From Gracilaria domingensis (taxonomy: Eukaryota; Rhodophyta; Florideophyceae; Gracilariales; Gracilariaceae): a stretch of 64,000 nt of DNA. The position numbers and the translations under genes are program-made. Below, piece after piece: positions 45,625 to 55,869 of this stretch. The notes under the pieces were generated by a model. It searched no databases. It was given only the letters and a program-made list of their open reading frames with translations, and had not been told where the DNA came from. The stretch is from NCBI GenBank assembly GCA_022539475.1, contig VCMS01000074.1:1-64000 (forward strand), given 5' to 3'. Each line of letters starts with the position of its first letter. Within the stretch, counting starts at the first letter, position 1.

Positions 45625-46041
45625 ATGGAACTCACCAAGACAGCCATCGTGCTTGTCGTGTTGTTTGCGTTTTCGGCATTTGTGATCTTCCCGATAGCCT
45701 TTCTCATATATTGCTTCAGGAACTATACGGCGGCCACTTGCGAAATATTGAGAGTGTTTCCCGACCAACGATACAAAGTACTGGTATTGCCAAACGACCA
45801 CTCCAAGCTGCCGATTGAAACTTTTGTATTTGGAACACGTTTCGAGACCGGGCAGATAGTTGGCTGCTTTTACCAACCAGGAGATGGCGCAGGTAATGTT
45901 GTGGTCAAGTTCGGGAGGCGGCCACCAGATTTGACTGTTGGGGAGTATGTTTTGATCACTTTTGTTGTTGTGTGTCTTTTGCTCCTTTTCCTTCATGTTG
46001 TCACACCTTTGCTCGGCCAGTGGCGGTACGCTCCGGCATAA
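45625..46041 (+). CDS. Small two-transmembrane protein, paralog 1
   Basis: 138 residues: hydrophobic segment at about 8-30, a central domain of about 75 residues with ATCEILRVFPDQR, PIETFVFGTRFETGQIVGCFYQP and VVVKFGR, then a second hydrophobic segment at about 107-130 and a short tail (GQWRYAPA). The layout, with two membrane helices around a small domain with paired Cys (TCEI and GCFY), resembles DUF3592-type proteins, though I cannot confirm the family. A clear paralog follows 367 bp downstream in the same direction, so the pair arose by tandem duplication. Function is unknown; it probably sits in the endomembrane or plasma membrane. Confidence 0.65.
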   Translation: MELTKTAIVLVVLFAFSAFVIFPIAFLIYCFRNYTAATCEILRVFPDQRYKVLVLPNDHSKLPIETFVFGTRFETGQIVGCFYQPGDGAGNVVVKFGRRPPDLTVGEYVLITFVVVCLLLLFLHVVTPLLGQWRYAPA

Positions 46042-46408
46042 CGTATTCTGGATAACAGCTCCAGCGCCAACGTGAGGGACCGCCGACTGGATGACGGTAA
46101 AGCTGCGTTGCGAGCTTCAGAAAGGAGCCATGACAACTTGGAGGCTGTGTCGAGGTCTTTGAAGTGTGGTGGGTCAACGAGACGCATTACATTCTGGAGG
46201 CGCTAATTAATTTTGGCAAGATTTCGGACGACAGAGAGCTGCCATTGAGCGATGGGAAACAATGCATCGCGCATGTTGTCCGAGCAATCCTAAAACGCGT
46301 CACGTACTGAATAAAGCTCCCATCGCCACTGTTTCATTCCTGAGAGCGGGCCTTGGACTCTGAACACCACAAGTCAAAAGCAGCTTAGGTTAAGTCTCCT
46401 ACGCTCTC

Positions 46409-46855
46409 ATGGCACTCAGCAAAACCGGTATCGTGCTTCGCGTCTTGGTTGCGTTTTTCGTCGGCATGACACCCCTGGCAACACATCTCGTGTTTGCTCT
46501 CAATGGTTTACCCCGTTTAGGAGCAGCCACCTGCGAGATACTGAAAGTTTTCCCCAACCAACGGTTCATCAAAGTTCTGGTCATACCGCTAGACAATTCC
46601 AAGCTGCCCCTGGAAACGTTTGTATTCGCCACAAGCTTTCAGAAAGGGCAGAAAGTGCACTGCTTTTATGGTCATGATGGGCGTCTACAACAGCCTAATG
46701 TTCTTGTCAAGTTTGACGACAACCGCCGACGTGTTACGACCGGGGGTGTCATTGTGAGCGTTATTTTCGCAGTGATAGGCCTGATGCCGGGCCTTGCGTT
46801 AATAGCACACTACAGTCGCCAATGGAGTTATGCCCTGCTTTGGGGTAGTTCTTGA
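46409..46855 (+). CDS. Small two-transmembrane protein, paralog 2
   Basis: 148 residues, collinear with the gene at 45625: MALSKTGIVLRVLVAFF start, first hydrophobic segment at about 7-31, GAATCEILKVFPNQR, PLETFVFATSFQKGQKVHCFYG, then VLVKFDDN, a second hydrophobic segment at about 112-134 and RQWSYALLWGSS. The motifs ATCEIL+VFP-QR, KLP+ETFVF and CFY are shared with paralog 1, while loops and TM sequence differ, so the proteins are under constraint and likely real. Function is unknown. Confidence 0.65.
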   Translation: MALSKTGIVLRVLVAFFVGMTPLATHLVFALNGLPRLGAATCEILKVFPNQRFIKVLVIPLDNSKLPLETFVFATSFQKGQKVHCFYGHDGRLQQPNVLVKFDDNRRRVTTGGVIVSVIFAVIGLMPGLALIAHYSRQWSYALLWGSS

Positions 46856-47231
46856 TGTAGTAGAGGTTATGTGAACGATGACGGTTCCATCGGACCCGCC
46901 TAAACTCAAAGGAAGACTTGCTCCCATACATGCGATCGCGACGGAACCGAGGAGCGCAGCGGAGTGCGACGGGAGCGCGAGAGGATGCACCTAGAGTGTG
47001 GGTTTCGGTGGAGCATCTTGAGTCTCACCAGTGTCAATCCGCTCACGTAAATCCACTTATCGTGCCTAGAAACTCCTGTATTCTTGAACGGTCCCAGGAT
47101 TAGGCGATAGCAGCCGCAACTGCTCACCAAGTGCACAAATGATCTGAATATCAACTCATCCTGACATCTTTGGCCGCGTATGCTTCTCAGCTCGATGTGA
47201 GAGCACATAGAAGCACTATATATTTTACGAC
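46856..47231. other. Intergenic, nothing recognised
   Basis: Mixed composition with a GC-rich patch at about 46930-46985. No supportable feature. Confidence 0.5.
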
Positions 47232-47674
47232 ATGTTGCATGATTCTCTTCATTCCGGAATTCCAGAGGCCAGAATGCCCCAACTCCGTTGTTCATGTCCA
47301 GATAACTCTGGCTCCACGCACCACCTCCCGGCTTCATCATGCGCCACGATTGAGCCGACCGCGGCTCTGGAAAACAAATACAACGTCAGTCTATGGGACC
47401 AAATCTCGAGGATTAGTCTTGAGACGCTTTGCATAATGGGAGTCAAACCATTTTGCTGATGACCAATTTTACTGCCTATGAATTTCAAGACATTTGGACC
47501 AAGGTCAACAAAACTACCGCCGTACAATGGAATACTGGTAGAGGCAGAAGATATAATTCTACTGCCAAAGATATATTTTTCATGACTTTGACTACAATCA
47601 AACACGGTGAAAAGTGGGATTTTTTAGCGCAGATGTTTGACGTCTGGCGCGAACAACTCCAACGCTCCGCCTAG
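47232..47674 (+). pseudogene. DDE-transposase N-terminal fragment
   Basis: Two frames join into a partial protein: ...LWDQISRISLETLCIMGVKPF (47340-47458), then, after a small shift, LLMTNFTAYEFQDIWTKVN...WNTGRGRRYNSTAKDIFFMTLTTIKHGEKWDFLAQMFDVW (to about 47655). The pattern TNF-EF--LW, GRGRR/K, D--F--L---K is the usual helical N-terminal region of eukaryotic DDE_Tnp_4/Harbinger-type transposases. The catalytic half is absent: the gag-like sequence begins where it stops. A dead fragment. Confidence 0.5.
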
Positions 47675-47699
47675 CGGCCCTCCGTCTTCGACAGCTCGT

Positions 47700-49363
47700 A
47701 TGCAAGTCTTAAATCCGCCGTTCCGGTCAGTTCCGCTCCCGCAGTCGGCGGCTGTCGCTTAGCCGGGTCCTTCCGGTCAAGACCACGCCCCAGCTCAAGC
47801 TGGCTCCGCGCCCGTATGGGACTGGTTCAACGCCAAAGTGCTCGCATCTCTGAGTCTCTGGGTGGTTGGCCTACAGCAGGCGATTCACCTATCCGGTACC
47901 CTCACCGGCAGCGGTTCCTGTTTGCTCTGGTCCCGTGATTCGACGCTGATGCCGTTTCGGACACTGAGCTCGTTGACTCATTCGCCGTTGACGGTCTACT
48001 CCCTGGTGGGCTTCCGGTCGATGTTACCCGTTCGTCAGATTGGAAAATCCGCGTCGCGGTTAACCCGAATTGTCTATTTGCAGGTCGAAATGAGACGAGG
48101 CAGTTTGCTCGCAACTAGATGGCCCGCATCGGGTATGCCCGACACTTCCGGACTCTAAAAAGGTATCCGGTTCCGGCGCAGTACCAGTTTGACTTGGCAA
48201 GATACCGAACGTTCGGCGAAGTCGACTATGGCGACCATCTAGCCAAAGCATTGGACGAGATTGACCGATATTCGGACACTGTTCAGCCTCATCAGGAGTT
48301 GATACTGTGGGCACGGCCCATTCTTCGCGCCGAGTTCCGGTATCTTCGCCGTCCAGGACGGTCTCAGTTTCACGAAGGCCTCCGTTTCGAGAGGTAGTGG
48401 CGTTCTCGGTTCGGGATATTGGCGCCGTACCAATGTACGGAGGTTGAGCGAATCTCTGGACACTCCCGTCGTGGGCGCCACTTGCCGCTGCCATCGTTCT
48501 GGCCTGCGGTGGAAGCCCCGCGAGGGTGCCATGTCGAGCTTCCGCCCTGTCTTACGTACATAGGGTCATACTTCCTTAACGATCCGCCTCGCGGCTTGTG
48601 GAGCCTCCTGGCCACTGAATGGACCGTCCGTGTAGCGGCGTTCCTCCTCATGGAGGCATACGATGCGTTCCGTCTCTGGCATATTCCGGACCTCATCCGG
48701 TAGTCTATCCGAAACCTGGACCTTTCCGAAGTACTCGGCTCAGTTCGCAATGCGCGAGAATCCACCGCATTGGTGGACGTCATCGACCAGATCGACTGGG
48801 ATGAAGTGCCTGCCAGTCAGGTATCCGGCGGAGTCCGGCGGCAGAACGATGGCTCCCCGGGGCGTAACGTTAACGCCGGGGACTTTCTATACTTCGACCC
48901 ATGGGTTTGGGAGGTGATTGGACCCGTCGAGGCGGCTGAGCATCGCCAAGAGGACCGATACATCCCCGAGGGGCACCCACGGGGGTTCGTCTACGTCGAT
49001 GACGACGGCGAGGACCCTGCCGAGGGAGGTAGCCCCATGGATGAGGGAAGCCCAGAGGGCGTGGAGAACGACCTGGAGCCCGAATCGATGGGAGACGACG
49101 ACGAAGTGGTTGTCGTCGAACCGCCGACGGCAGCGGCTCCTGTTTCAACTTCCCCCTGGATTCAGGCCGAGACTTCCGCCGGAGGCGGCAATAATATGCT
49201 CACACCGCGAGCTGCGGTCATCCGCGACTTCCTTCGAGGCGTGGGCGTGGCCGTGCCTGATACGGTGACCGACGAGTCGGCCCTGCAGGCCATTGCGGCG
49301 CAGCACTTCTCCGGTGCCCCCGGCGGTGGTACCACCCCAGGTGCTGGGCCATCGGGCGCTTAG
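47700..49363 (+). pseudogene. Gag-like or unknown acidic ORF with several in-frame stops
   Basis: From ATG 47700, one frame (TAG at 47760) reads a Pro/Ala/Gln-rich stretch with VWDWFNAKV. It shifts once at about 47850 and then keeps one frame to 49363, interrupted only by TGA 47936, TAG 48116, TAG 48395 and TAG 48701. The long stretches between stops are clearly protein-like (RHFRTLKRYPVPAQYQFDLARYRTF; EWTVRVAAFLLMEAYDAFRLW). The C terminus is acidic and low-complexity, then TPRAAVIRDFLRGVGVAVPD. The Pro-rich start, helical middle and acidic tail suggest a retrotransposon gag, but no zinc knuckle or protease follows. Identity is uncertain. Confidence 0.45.
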
Positions 49364-49560
49364 GTTCTCCTTTACGGGGCTTCCGGTGGGACGTTGTAGC
49401 GATTAAGAGACCCCAATAAGGGGCAGAGCTTCATAGTTAGAGGTAAACTTCATCCTGATTAGGCTTGGCTCATGAGTTCTCCTTCCTGATCTCCCCCTTC
49501 TCAGTGGGCATTACCTCGTTCGAGGCTGTTGCGAATGACCCACAAGGGAGGGGTAGCTTT

Positions 49561-49927
49561 CCGCCGAAGCGGCTGTAGCGGTAGAACTTCTTAGCCTTCC
49601 TTCCAGTGTCCTGGATTCTTTTCCTTCTTCGAAGGCTTCTTTCTTCTTCATCTTCCTTTCCAGTGTAGGTGGCTTCCGCGTTTCGCGGCTTGTTCTTCCC
49701 GCAAAAGCTGTCCGCATCGAGCGGCCTGTTACTGCTTTTCAGTAGCGTCCGCTTAGGGCGGCATGTTAGCATCAACATAGTTGCATCCGCGTAAAGCGGC
49801 ACATTTTGCATGATGCAATTCCTTCCGCGTGAAGCGGCATGTTCCGTCTGAGACGGCATGTCTCACAAGGCGTGGGTGGTCAACCCATTTGGCAGGTCTC
49901 TGTCCAGCGTAGCTGGACAGAGACCTG
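49561..49927. repeat. Array of about twelve short hairpins (CCGC-N4/5-GCGG type)
   Basis: Stems seen: 49561-49572, 49623-49635, 49676-49688, 49712-49724, 49731-49743, 49749-49761, 49774-49784, 49787-49799, 49806-49818, 49825-49837, 49844-49856 and a 16-bp stem at 49893-49927. Six share CCGC...GCGG with different loops (CGAA, TTT, ATCGA, TTAGG, GTAAA, GTGAA), often followed by CATGTT or CTGTT. Arms in other units differ, with both sides changed together (CCGTC/GACGG, CCTTC/GAAGG). Confidence 0.85.
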
Positions 49928-50139
49928 GATGATGACGAGGATGAAAGCGGGCAGCTTCCCGACACTGCTTTTATGCGTCGTCTATTTGCATAGAACGGGA
50001 AACACCAGCGGCATTTTATGCGACAGACGCGTTTCTGTGCGTTGCAGCGCGTCAGTACCCGGGTACACCGGCTGCGGTGATCTCAGAAAGATGTGCTCAA
50101 GCAAAGATGTGCTCAAGCGCATGCGAGTGGTCGTGATTT

Positions 50140-51629
50140 GTGCGCCCAATTCCCGGGGAGCTCCAATTGTTGGCCTTCCGCAGCCATGGGTTCTTCAGGC
50201 ACCCCGTCGCGCGCCACATCAAGTTTGTGTTCACCGCCACCAACTGTATCATAGACCTCAAGAACACCGCACACTACTCCCAGCTCAAACTGCGCCGATC
50301 CGATGCGGAGGGCCTCGTCATGCGCCTCACCTACGCCGCAGGAGGCGCAGCAGTGGGTCGTCACCCTGCAGACCCACACCTTTCAGTACACCACCATGCA
50401 CCTGGCCGACTTTGACTAGCTCACCGCCATCGGCAAAGGCGCCACCGCCAAGGTCTTCCTCGTGCCCGACAACCGCACCAACGCCCGCCTGGAGCTCAAG
50501 GTCATGGACCAGTAGCGCGTCTTCCGCACGCAGCTCAACTTTCAGAACGTCATCAACGAGCGCCTCGTGCTGGAGACCTGCTCCGGCTGTCCTTCATAAT
50601 TCAGCTGCGCTACGCCTTTCAAACCGACTCGCACCTTTACTTTGCTACCGTTACGACGGCGGCGACGTGTTTTCGCTGCTGCAAAACCACCGCGGTCGCC
50701 TGCAGAAGCGCTATGCGCACCGCATTATTGCCGAGATTGTGCTCGCCTTGTCGTGTCCGCACGAGCGCAATATTGTGTACCGCGATTTGAAGCCGGAAAA
50801 CGTCGTGCTCGACGGCAACGGGCACGTGCGTCTGGCCCACTTTGGACTGGCCAAGGTGCTCAAGAGCGAGCAGGATTACCTCACGCAGACCATCTGCGGC
50901 ACGACGGCGTACGCCGCGCCCGAGATGCTGCACTCACGCCCGTAAAACTTTGCGCTGGACCTGTGATGCTTGGGCGTGTTCATCTGCTACATCCTGTGCG
51001 AACGCACGCCGTTCGATTTCAAGAATAAGACCATGGAGAAAATGGCCGAGATTCAGCGCGTCAAGCAGATTCGCTTTTCGTCGTCTCTCAGCATTGAGAC
51101 GTTGTCGCTCATCAAGGGGCTGCTACAGCTGGATCCCAACCGATGGTGCTCGCTCGAGGACGTGAAGAAACACCCGTTCTTCCGAGGGGTGAACTGGGTG
51201 CGCGTGGCGAGGAAGGAAGCGCACGCGGACGACGTGAGCAAACTGGTGGCCAAAAAGGAGAACAACAAGAAGGTGGAGCAGTTGGCCCAGGCGTGCGCGC
51301 AGCAGTTTGGAGTGGAATCCACGAACACTGGACTGTACGGGCGGGTGGACGCGCAGGAAATCAGCTCCATGACGCTTGACCGTCACCTACTACGCCAAAT
51401 CAACGCGGAGGAGTGGCGACATGTAAGCGTCAGCGACGACGACAACCGGTCGGCGACAGCGGAATCCCTGGCCAGTATCCACAACAAGGGCACAGAAGTG
51501 GAAACGTGGGCGATCGCGGGATGGGCGTGGACCTGTAGCGAAGCGAGTGAACACGCGGCGATCCGCCAAAACGTGCGCGAGGGTCTTGTGGGCCACAAGT
51601 TGTGGCCGCCTGGGACGGCGCGGAGGTAG
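50140..51629 (+). pseudogene. PH domain - AGC protein kinase, decayed
   Basis: Three frames join into one kinase. 50140-50335 reads a PH-like region (FVFTATNCIIDL...AHYSQLKLRRSDAEGLVMRLTY). The next frame ends it (QEAQQWVVTLQTHTFQY) and starts the kinase (LTAIGKGATAKVFLV, glycine loop; LELKVMD, Lys region), with TAG at 50417 and 50513. A second shift near 50600 leads to YRDLKPENVVLDGNGHVRLAHFGLAK, GTTAYAAPEM, TAA 50943, TGA about 50964, then LGVFICYILCERTPFDF and a C-terminal tail to 51629. PH plus AGC is the PKB/Akt-like architecture. The DFG motif reads HFG, so the product would be inactive even if the stops were absent. Confidence 0.6.
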
Positions 51630-53270
51630 CGGCGGGCAACGGAGGCGGCGCGGCGTCACGCGTGCGAGCGCCAGGCGCCTACGTGGCGCGTCACGGAAAT
51701 AACCGCTCGGCGCTGTCGCAGAACCGACTGGTCAACAGGTTCAACGGAGGTGGGAAGAGCTGGGAGGGGCGGTGGCACGGGGGAGAAGGTGAGAGCGGGA
51801 ACCGGAGCACGACGTGGGGAAGTCCATCAACTTGAAAAAGGGCGACAAAGTACTCAAATCAAGGATACAAATGTGCCTGGAAAGCCATTGAGATGACTAA
51901 TGTGAATAATGAAATGACTAATATGGAAAATGAGTTCATAGCTTTAACAGATTATCTATTGTTTCTTACTAATCATTTAGTACATTTGTCACTTAGATTA
52001 GACGTTTCTTGAGATGAACTCATGAGACCTTTCTGTGTCTCAGTGTAGAGAGAACTAAGCATGTCCGAAGATAGGTTTGAGTTCACAGACAAAAATGTTA
52101 GTCATGTCAGGAACGTACATTAAAGGAAAAGAGAGCTTACTCTTTGTCTCTTAGACAGCCACCTGCACTGTAGCAAGCAGTAGATAGAGCTTTGTTTCCA
52201 CATTTACAATCGTGTGTAACCACATATTCTGGAATGTATAATGGGCTGTTTGATGGAACCTTTGGATTTGTCGTTCGTAGCAAACGCGGTGGGTATGGGC
52301 GATGTGAATTGTTTTGCGTAGGAGGGGTTATGGATGTGAGAGTGTTGCTTTCACTTTCTGAGGAACCTTGCATCTTTAGTGAAAAGGCAATTTGCCAATG
52401 ACGTAAGTTGTAGCACAAACGGAGATGCACAAGCGAAAGTCTTCACTAGTGTTCACTGATCAGTAGCAGTAACAGTTGTTCAGATCTGCGTTTTATTGCA
52501 AAGTTGTTGACGTTATGTAGTGTAGGCGTCACAGTGAAGAGTTTTTGAGATGTGTGGCTTAGACCTGTAGACGTTTTTACTTTTTGCATAAGACAATGGC
52601 AACTAAACGCGTCTATGTTTTTACATACTGACTGGCGCTTATTGGACTTATCATGCTTATGCCAAAAGTGTCAGAGGCCTGAGTGAACTCTTGAAATACA
52701 TGTTTGGCAAAAACACGTAACTGTTTTCTGGTTTTGTATAAGTTTGTTCAAAACCGAGACAGATGCCTCTGACTGACAAAGTTTTTGAGTCCGGGGGTGT
52801 GACGGAGGGGAGAAGCAATAAATTTATTCAAGTTGTGCAACCCTGGTGCCTAGTAGGCGCGTATGCCATTTAAATCCCTCCACGTGGACAATTGGGAAAA
52901 CATTCGTAAGTACTAAAGCACTTTCAACAATGCGTGCATTACCTGCACGATGACCCCTTCTGGGAGGGTTAAACTGCTACCAAATTTGTTCTACACTGCC
53001 GTGTAGTGAATACGCTGCTTACGACCTCTAGTAACGTGTCACGGAAAGCGTTACTACTGAGCTTACGCCAAGGCACAATTTCTGAAGTGTTTCACAAATA
53101 CACGCTTCCCCACTTGACTGAGATTTGATCTCCTGAAGTGTTGAAAGCGCTTTACGCATTTCAAAACTTCAGGAGTTTAAAACAAACGTCAAAACCAGCA
53201 CCCCACCACCTCCCGTACCTCGTGCTCGCCCTCGCGACTTCCAAACCCTTGTCCGAGGTATAGAAGCAAT
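51630..53270. other. Intergenic, AT-leaning, no gene recognised
   Basis: About 1.6 kb with only short frames. Near 53035-53180 there are short repeats of a CTGAAGTGTTTCACAAA / CTGAAGTGTTGAAAGC kind, and GAGCTTACGC (53059-53068) recurs inverted at 55823-55832, a possible end of the Harbinger element. Confidence 0.4.
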
Positions 53271-54449
53271 TTGAGACAGAAAGACTTTACCATACGACGA
53301 TGCAGTCGTCGTCTTCTCAACATGTCCGTGGCCCTGCAATGTATTGCCAAACGATACTTGCGTCGCAAACAACGACCATCGTTGTTCAGTTCTACAGAAT
53401 CACTTCTCTTTCTCGCCTCGCTGTGGATACAGAGAAAACGCCAGACCAAACTACTGCTTGACAGATCACATCGCATTGCGGAGACAGACTTTCGCTTTAA
53501 CTTTAATCGGTTCAGCGATCATGAAGCGCTTCTACTCTTTCGCTTTCGAGTGCACGACGTCATACGCCTTTCTCAAGTAATTTGGTGGCCACAAAATATG
53601 ACGCACACCACAAGAAACCGTTATAAATGTGACACAGTTCTTGTTACCTGTGTGATTCTACGTCGTCTCGCAGTGCCGGACAGATGGTCGGATCTGGAAC
53701 TACTGTTTGGAAAGCATGGATCGCAGCTCTCGGAGATTTTCTGGGAGGGTGTAGAACAGTTTGTAGAAGTACGAGGTCACCTTTTACTGGATGAAATACC
53801 ACAAGCGTATGTACAGGAACGGGCAAAGATCTGGGCGGGAGCAATCGCAGAAAAGTGTGGTACCATGGACAATTGTATCGGCTTCATCGACGGAACAGTG
53901 GTGGGAGTGGCTCGTCCAACAGGCCATATGCTACAGCTTGTAGTATACAATGGACACAACAGAAAGCATGCGCTTAAGTACCAGGCCGTAAACACCCCCG
54001 ATGGAATTATACTGCATGCCCATGGGCCTACTGAAGGACGCAGACACGATTGGTTTTTGTACATCTGCAGCGGTCTCGACAGCAACTTGGATGAAGTACT
54101 GAATATAGATGGAAAGCAGTTCGTACTGTACGGGGACTCAGGGTACAACTGGCGTCAATTCCTCGACATTCCCTTCCAAGGAAGCAATCTAACGGCAAAC
54201 CAGAAGGCGTTCAATACGTCGATGTCACGCGTGAGGATAACCGTAGAGTGGATTTTCAAGGAGGTGAAGTGTTACTTTTCTATCGTTGATATGAAGAGAA
54301 AGATGAAGATTTACGAATCCCCTGTTGGGCTCCTCTACATTGCGACTATGTTACTGTGTAACTTACGCAATTGCATTTACCCGAACCAGATTTCCAAGTA
54401 CTTCGCATGCGCCCCGCCTAGTTTGGAGGAATATATAACCCAAAGGTAG
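53271..54449 (+). CDS. PIF/Harbinger transposase (DDE_Tnp_4 type)
   Basis: 392 residues, uninterrupted. A helical N-terminal region (DTVLVTCVILRRLAVPDRWSDLELLFG, about 121-147) is followed by the RNase-H-like core: NCIGFIDGTVVGVARP (D207), GPTEGRRHDWFLY (D260), FVLYGDSGYNW (D289) and RVRITVEWIFKEVK (E326). D207, D289 and E326 are the likely catalytic triad, in the order expected for ISL2EU/Harbinger enzymes. It would cut and paste an element with short TIRs. The length is typical and no internal stop is seen, so it could be active. A decayed convergent gene (54657-55564) looks like the usual Harbinger DNA-binding partner. The stop codon lies inside a long palindrome. Confidence 0.85.
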   Translation: MRQKDFTIRRCSRRLLNMSVALQCIAKRYLRRKQRPSLFSSTESLLFLASLWIQRKRQTKLLLDRSHRIAETDFRFNFNRFSDHEALLLFRFRVHDVIRLSQVIWWPQNMTHTTRNRYKCDTVLVTCVILRRLAVPDRWSDLELLFGKHGSQLSEIFWEGVEQFVEVRGHLLLDEIPQAYVQERAKIWAGAIAEKCGTMDNCIGFIDGTVVGVARPTGHMLQLVVYNGHNRKHALKYQAVNTPDGIILHAHGPTEGRRHDWFLYICSGLDSNLDEVLNIDGKQFVLYGDSGYNWRQFLDIPFQGSNLTANQKAFNTSMSRVRITVEWIFKEVKCYFSIVDMKRKMKIYESPVGLLYIATMLLCNLRNCIYPNQISKYFACAPPSLEEYITQR

Positions 54450-54549
54450 CCTTTTCCCCTGCGGAGTTATAAACAAAGTCTTTCCGAGTGCAAGCCGTAG
54501 GCTCGCACTCAGAAAGACTTTGTTTATCACTCCGCAGGGAAAAGGCTAC
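54446..54549. repeat. 104-bp near-perfect palindrome at the transposase stop
   Basis: Left arm 54446-54496, loop GTA, right arm 54500-54549. The ~50-bp arms differ at about four positions (one C-run length and three substitutions). It starts one base before the TAG of the transposase and would fold into a very long hairpin in RNA from either strand. Confidence 0.9.
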
Positions 54550-54656
54550 CCACACCAGGCCTATAACCAGCCCCATTACCCACTGTTTCGACCACGAAAC
54601 GAGTCAAACATGATCTTAAACTTCTCCAGCTCATGTTTCAATGTATCCTCTCGCCC

Positions 54657-55564
54657 TTACGGCGTTCCTCTCTCTCTTTCTCCCGCTCACCAAGTTCCTT
54701 CATATACTTCCCTCGCTCGATCGCCAACTGCTCACGTTCGAACCCCAACCGCGCAAGTTCAGCTTCCTTTAGCTGATGTCCAAATGTGGCTAGTCCTCCC
54801 TCTTCTTCACCTCACTCTCTTCTGCGCCGTTTAGTCGCTGGTATAGAGCGTCCCGAGGCTCCACCGTTCTGCTGCAATACGTCCCCCTGCCCCCGAGCGG
54901 CTGGCGACTCAACAGCACTAACAGAACCACTAGTGTTCGGGGTATTTTGCTCTCGTTTACGTCGCAGTGCCATCTCAACAACCTCTCTTCCCATTCGTTC
55001 CTTCTCCTCATCACGCTTTTAACGCAGGTTCTTATCCGCATTTCTGTCATTGACAAACGATTCTCGTTCTTCATGAAGCTGCGAGAGTAGTTGATACATT
55101 TTCCCCATTTCACCACCAGCCACTCCGGAGAGGCCCTGATTTTGAGTGTCCTCCGAATCAAAGTCATCTTGTAACCTCTTATATCGGTCTTGCAGCGCCT
55201 TCCACGAAACTTTCGGTCGCATGTTCGGGTTCTGATTAAGCAGACTGCAGGCCATTATGAACATTTTTTTAGTTTCGCCATACTTCGCGGTATGTGCATT
55301 CGAGGCGGCTACGTCACGGACGATGATAAGATCTTCGTGCGGTAAATATTTTCCGCGTTTCTTAACGGCTTGAGGCGTCGTCGAGGTTGCATTTGGTTTA
55401 ACAGGAGTGGGAAGAGGATTTTATTGTTGTAATGACGGAGTCTGTGTGATTGGCTCCTGGTTGAGTGGATTTTGTGGCGGAGAAGTGCGAGAGATGTTTC
55501 TAGTTTGGTCAAGCGGCGGATTCTGATCACGAGACTGCGGTTTGCATTGGTCATGGTCATCCAT
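54657..55564 (-). pseudogene. Harbinger second ORF (Myb/SANT-like, coiled-coil), with stops
   Basis: Starts at 55564 (MDDHDQCKPQSRDQN). One frame runs to 54657, interrupted by TAA near 55420, TAA at 55021-55019 and TGA at about 54812. It has a Pro/Gln-rich N terminus, then KRGKYLPHEDLIIVRDVAA, WKALQDRYKRLQDDF (Myb/SANT-like third-helix pattern), and a charged coiled-coil (RDEEKERMGREVVEMALRRKRE; FEREQLAIERGKYMKELGERE). Such proteins accompany Harbinger transposases and help DNA binding and nuclear import. The gene is convergent with the transposase. The stops suggest the element has lost this helper. Confidence 0.6.
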
Positions 55565-55869
55565 AGCGCTCTGGAATGGTGGTGGTAGGGTATTGAGCGT
55601 AATGGTAGTGGGTTGGAGCGGGATACAGCTTCAGCATGAGCTGAACTTTCTATGTTTTGGCGCGAAGTGCAGTAGTACGGGCATAAAGTTGTTTGTGAAA
55701 TGTTCTTCAGCAAATGGTCACATTTCAGCTCTTCGTAGTTCGAGTTTGCGAAGACTTCAGCAGTACTGTCAGAAGTGTAATTCTTGAGCGATATTTGGCT
55801 CACGCCTGGTTTCACGAGCTTTGCGTAAGCTCCCTACTGACAACGGTGAAAGCTGCTTAGGTAGTCCGT

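Noticed and set aside
47700-49363. TAG reassigned to an amino acid
   Set aside because: Copy D, the gypsy pol and the Harbinger transposase are long frames that end at normal stops and contain no in-frame TAG.
49561-49927. Repeated short units as a CRISPR array
   Set aside because: Units are 12-13 nt hairpins with spacers under 40 nt of uneven length, no cas genes, and a eukaryotic context.
54446-54549. Bacterial-type Rho-independent terminator
   Set aside because: There is no T run after the stem, the stem is far too long, and the genome is eukaryotic.
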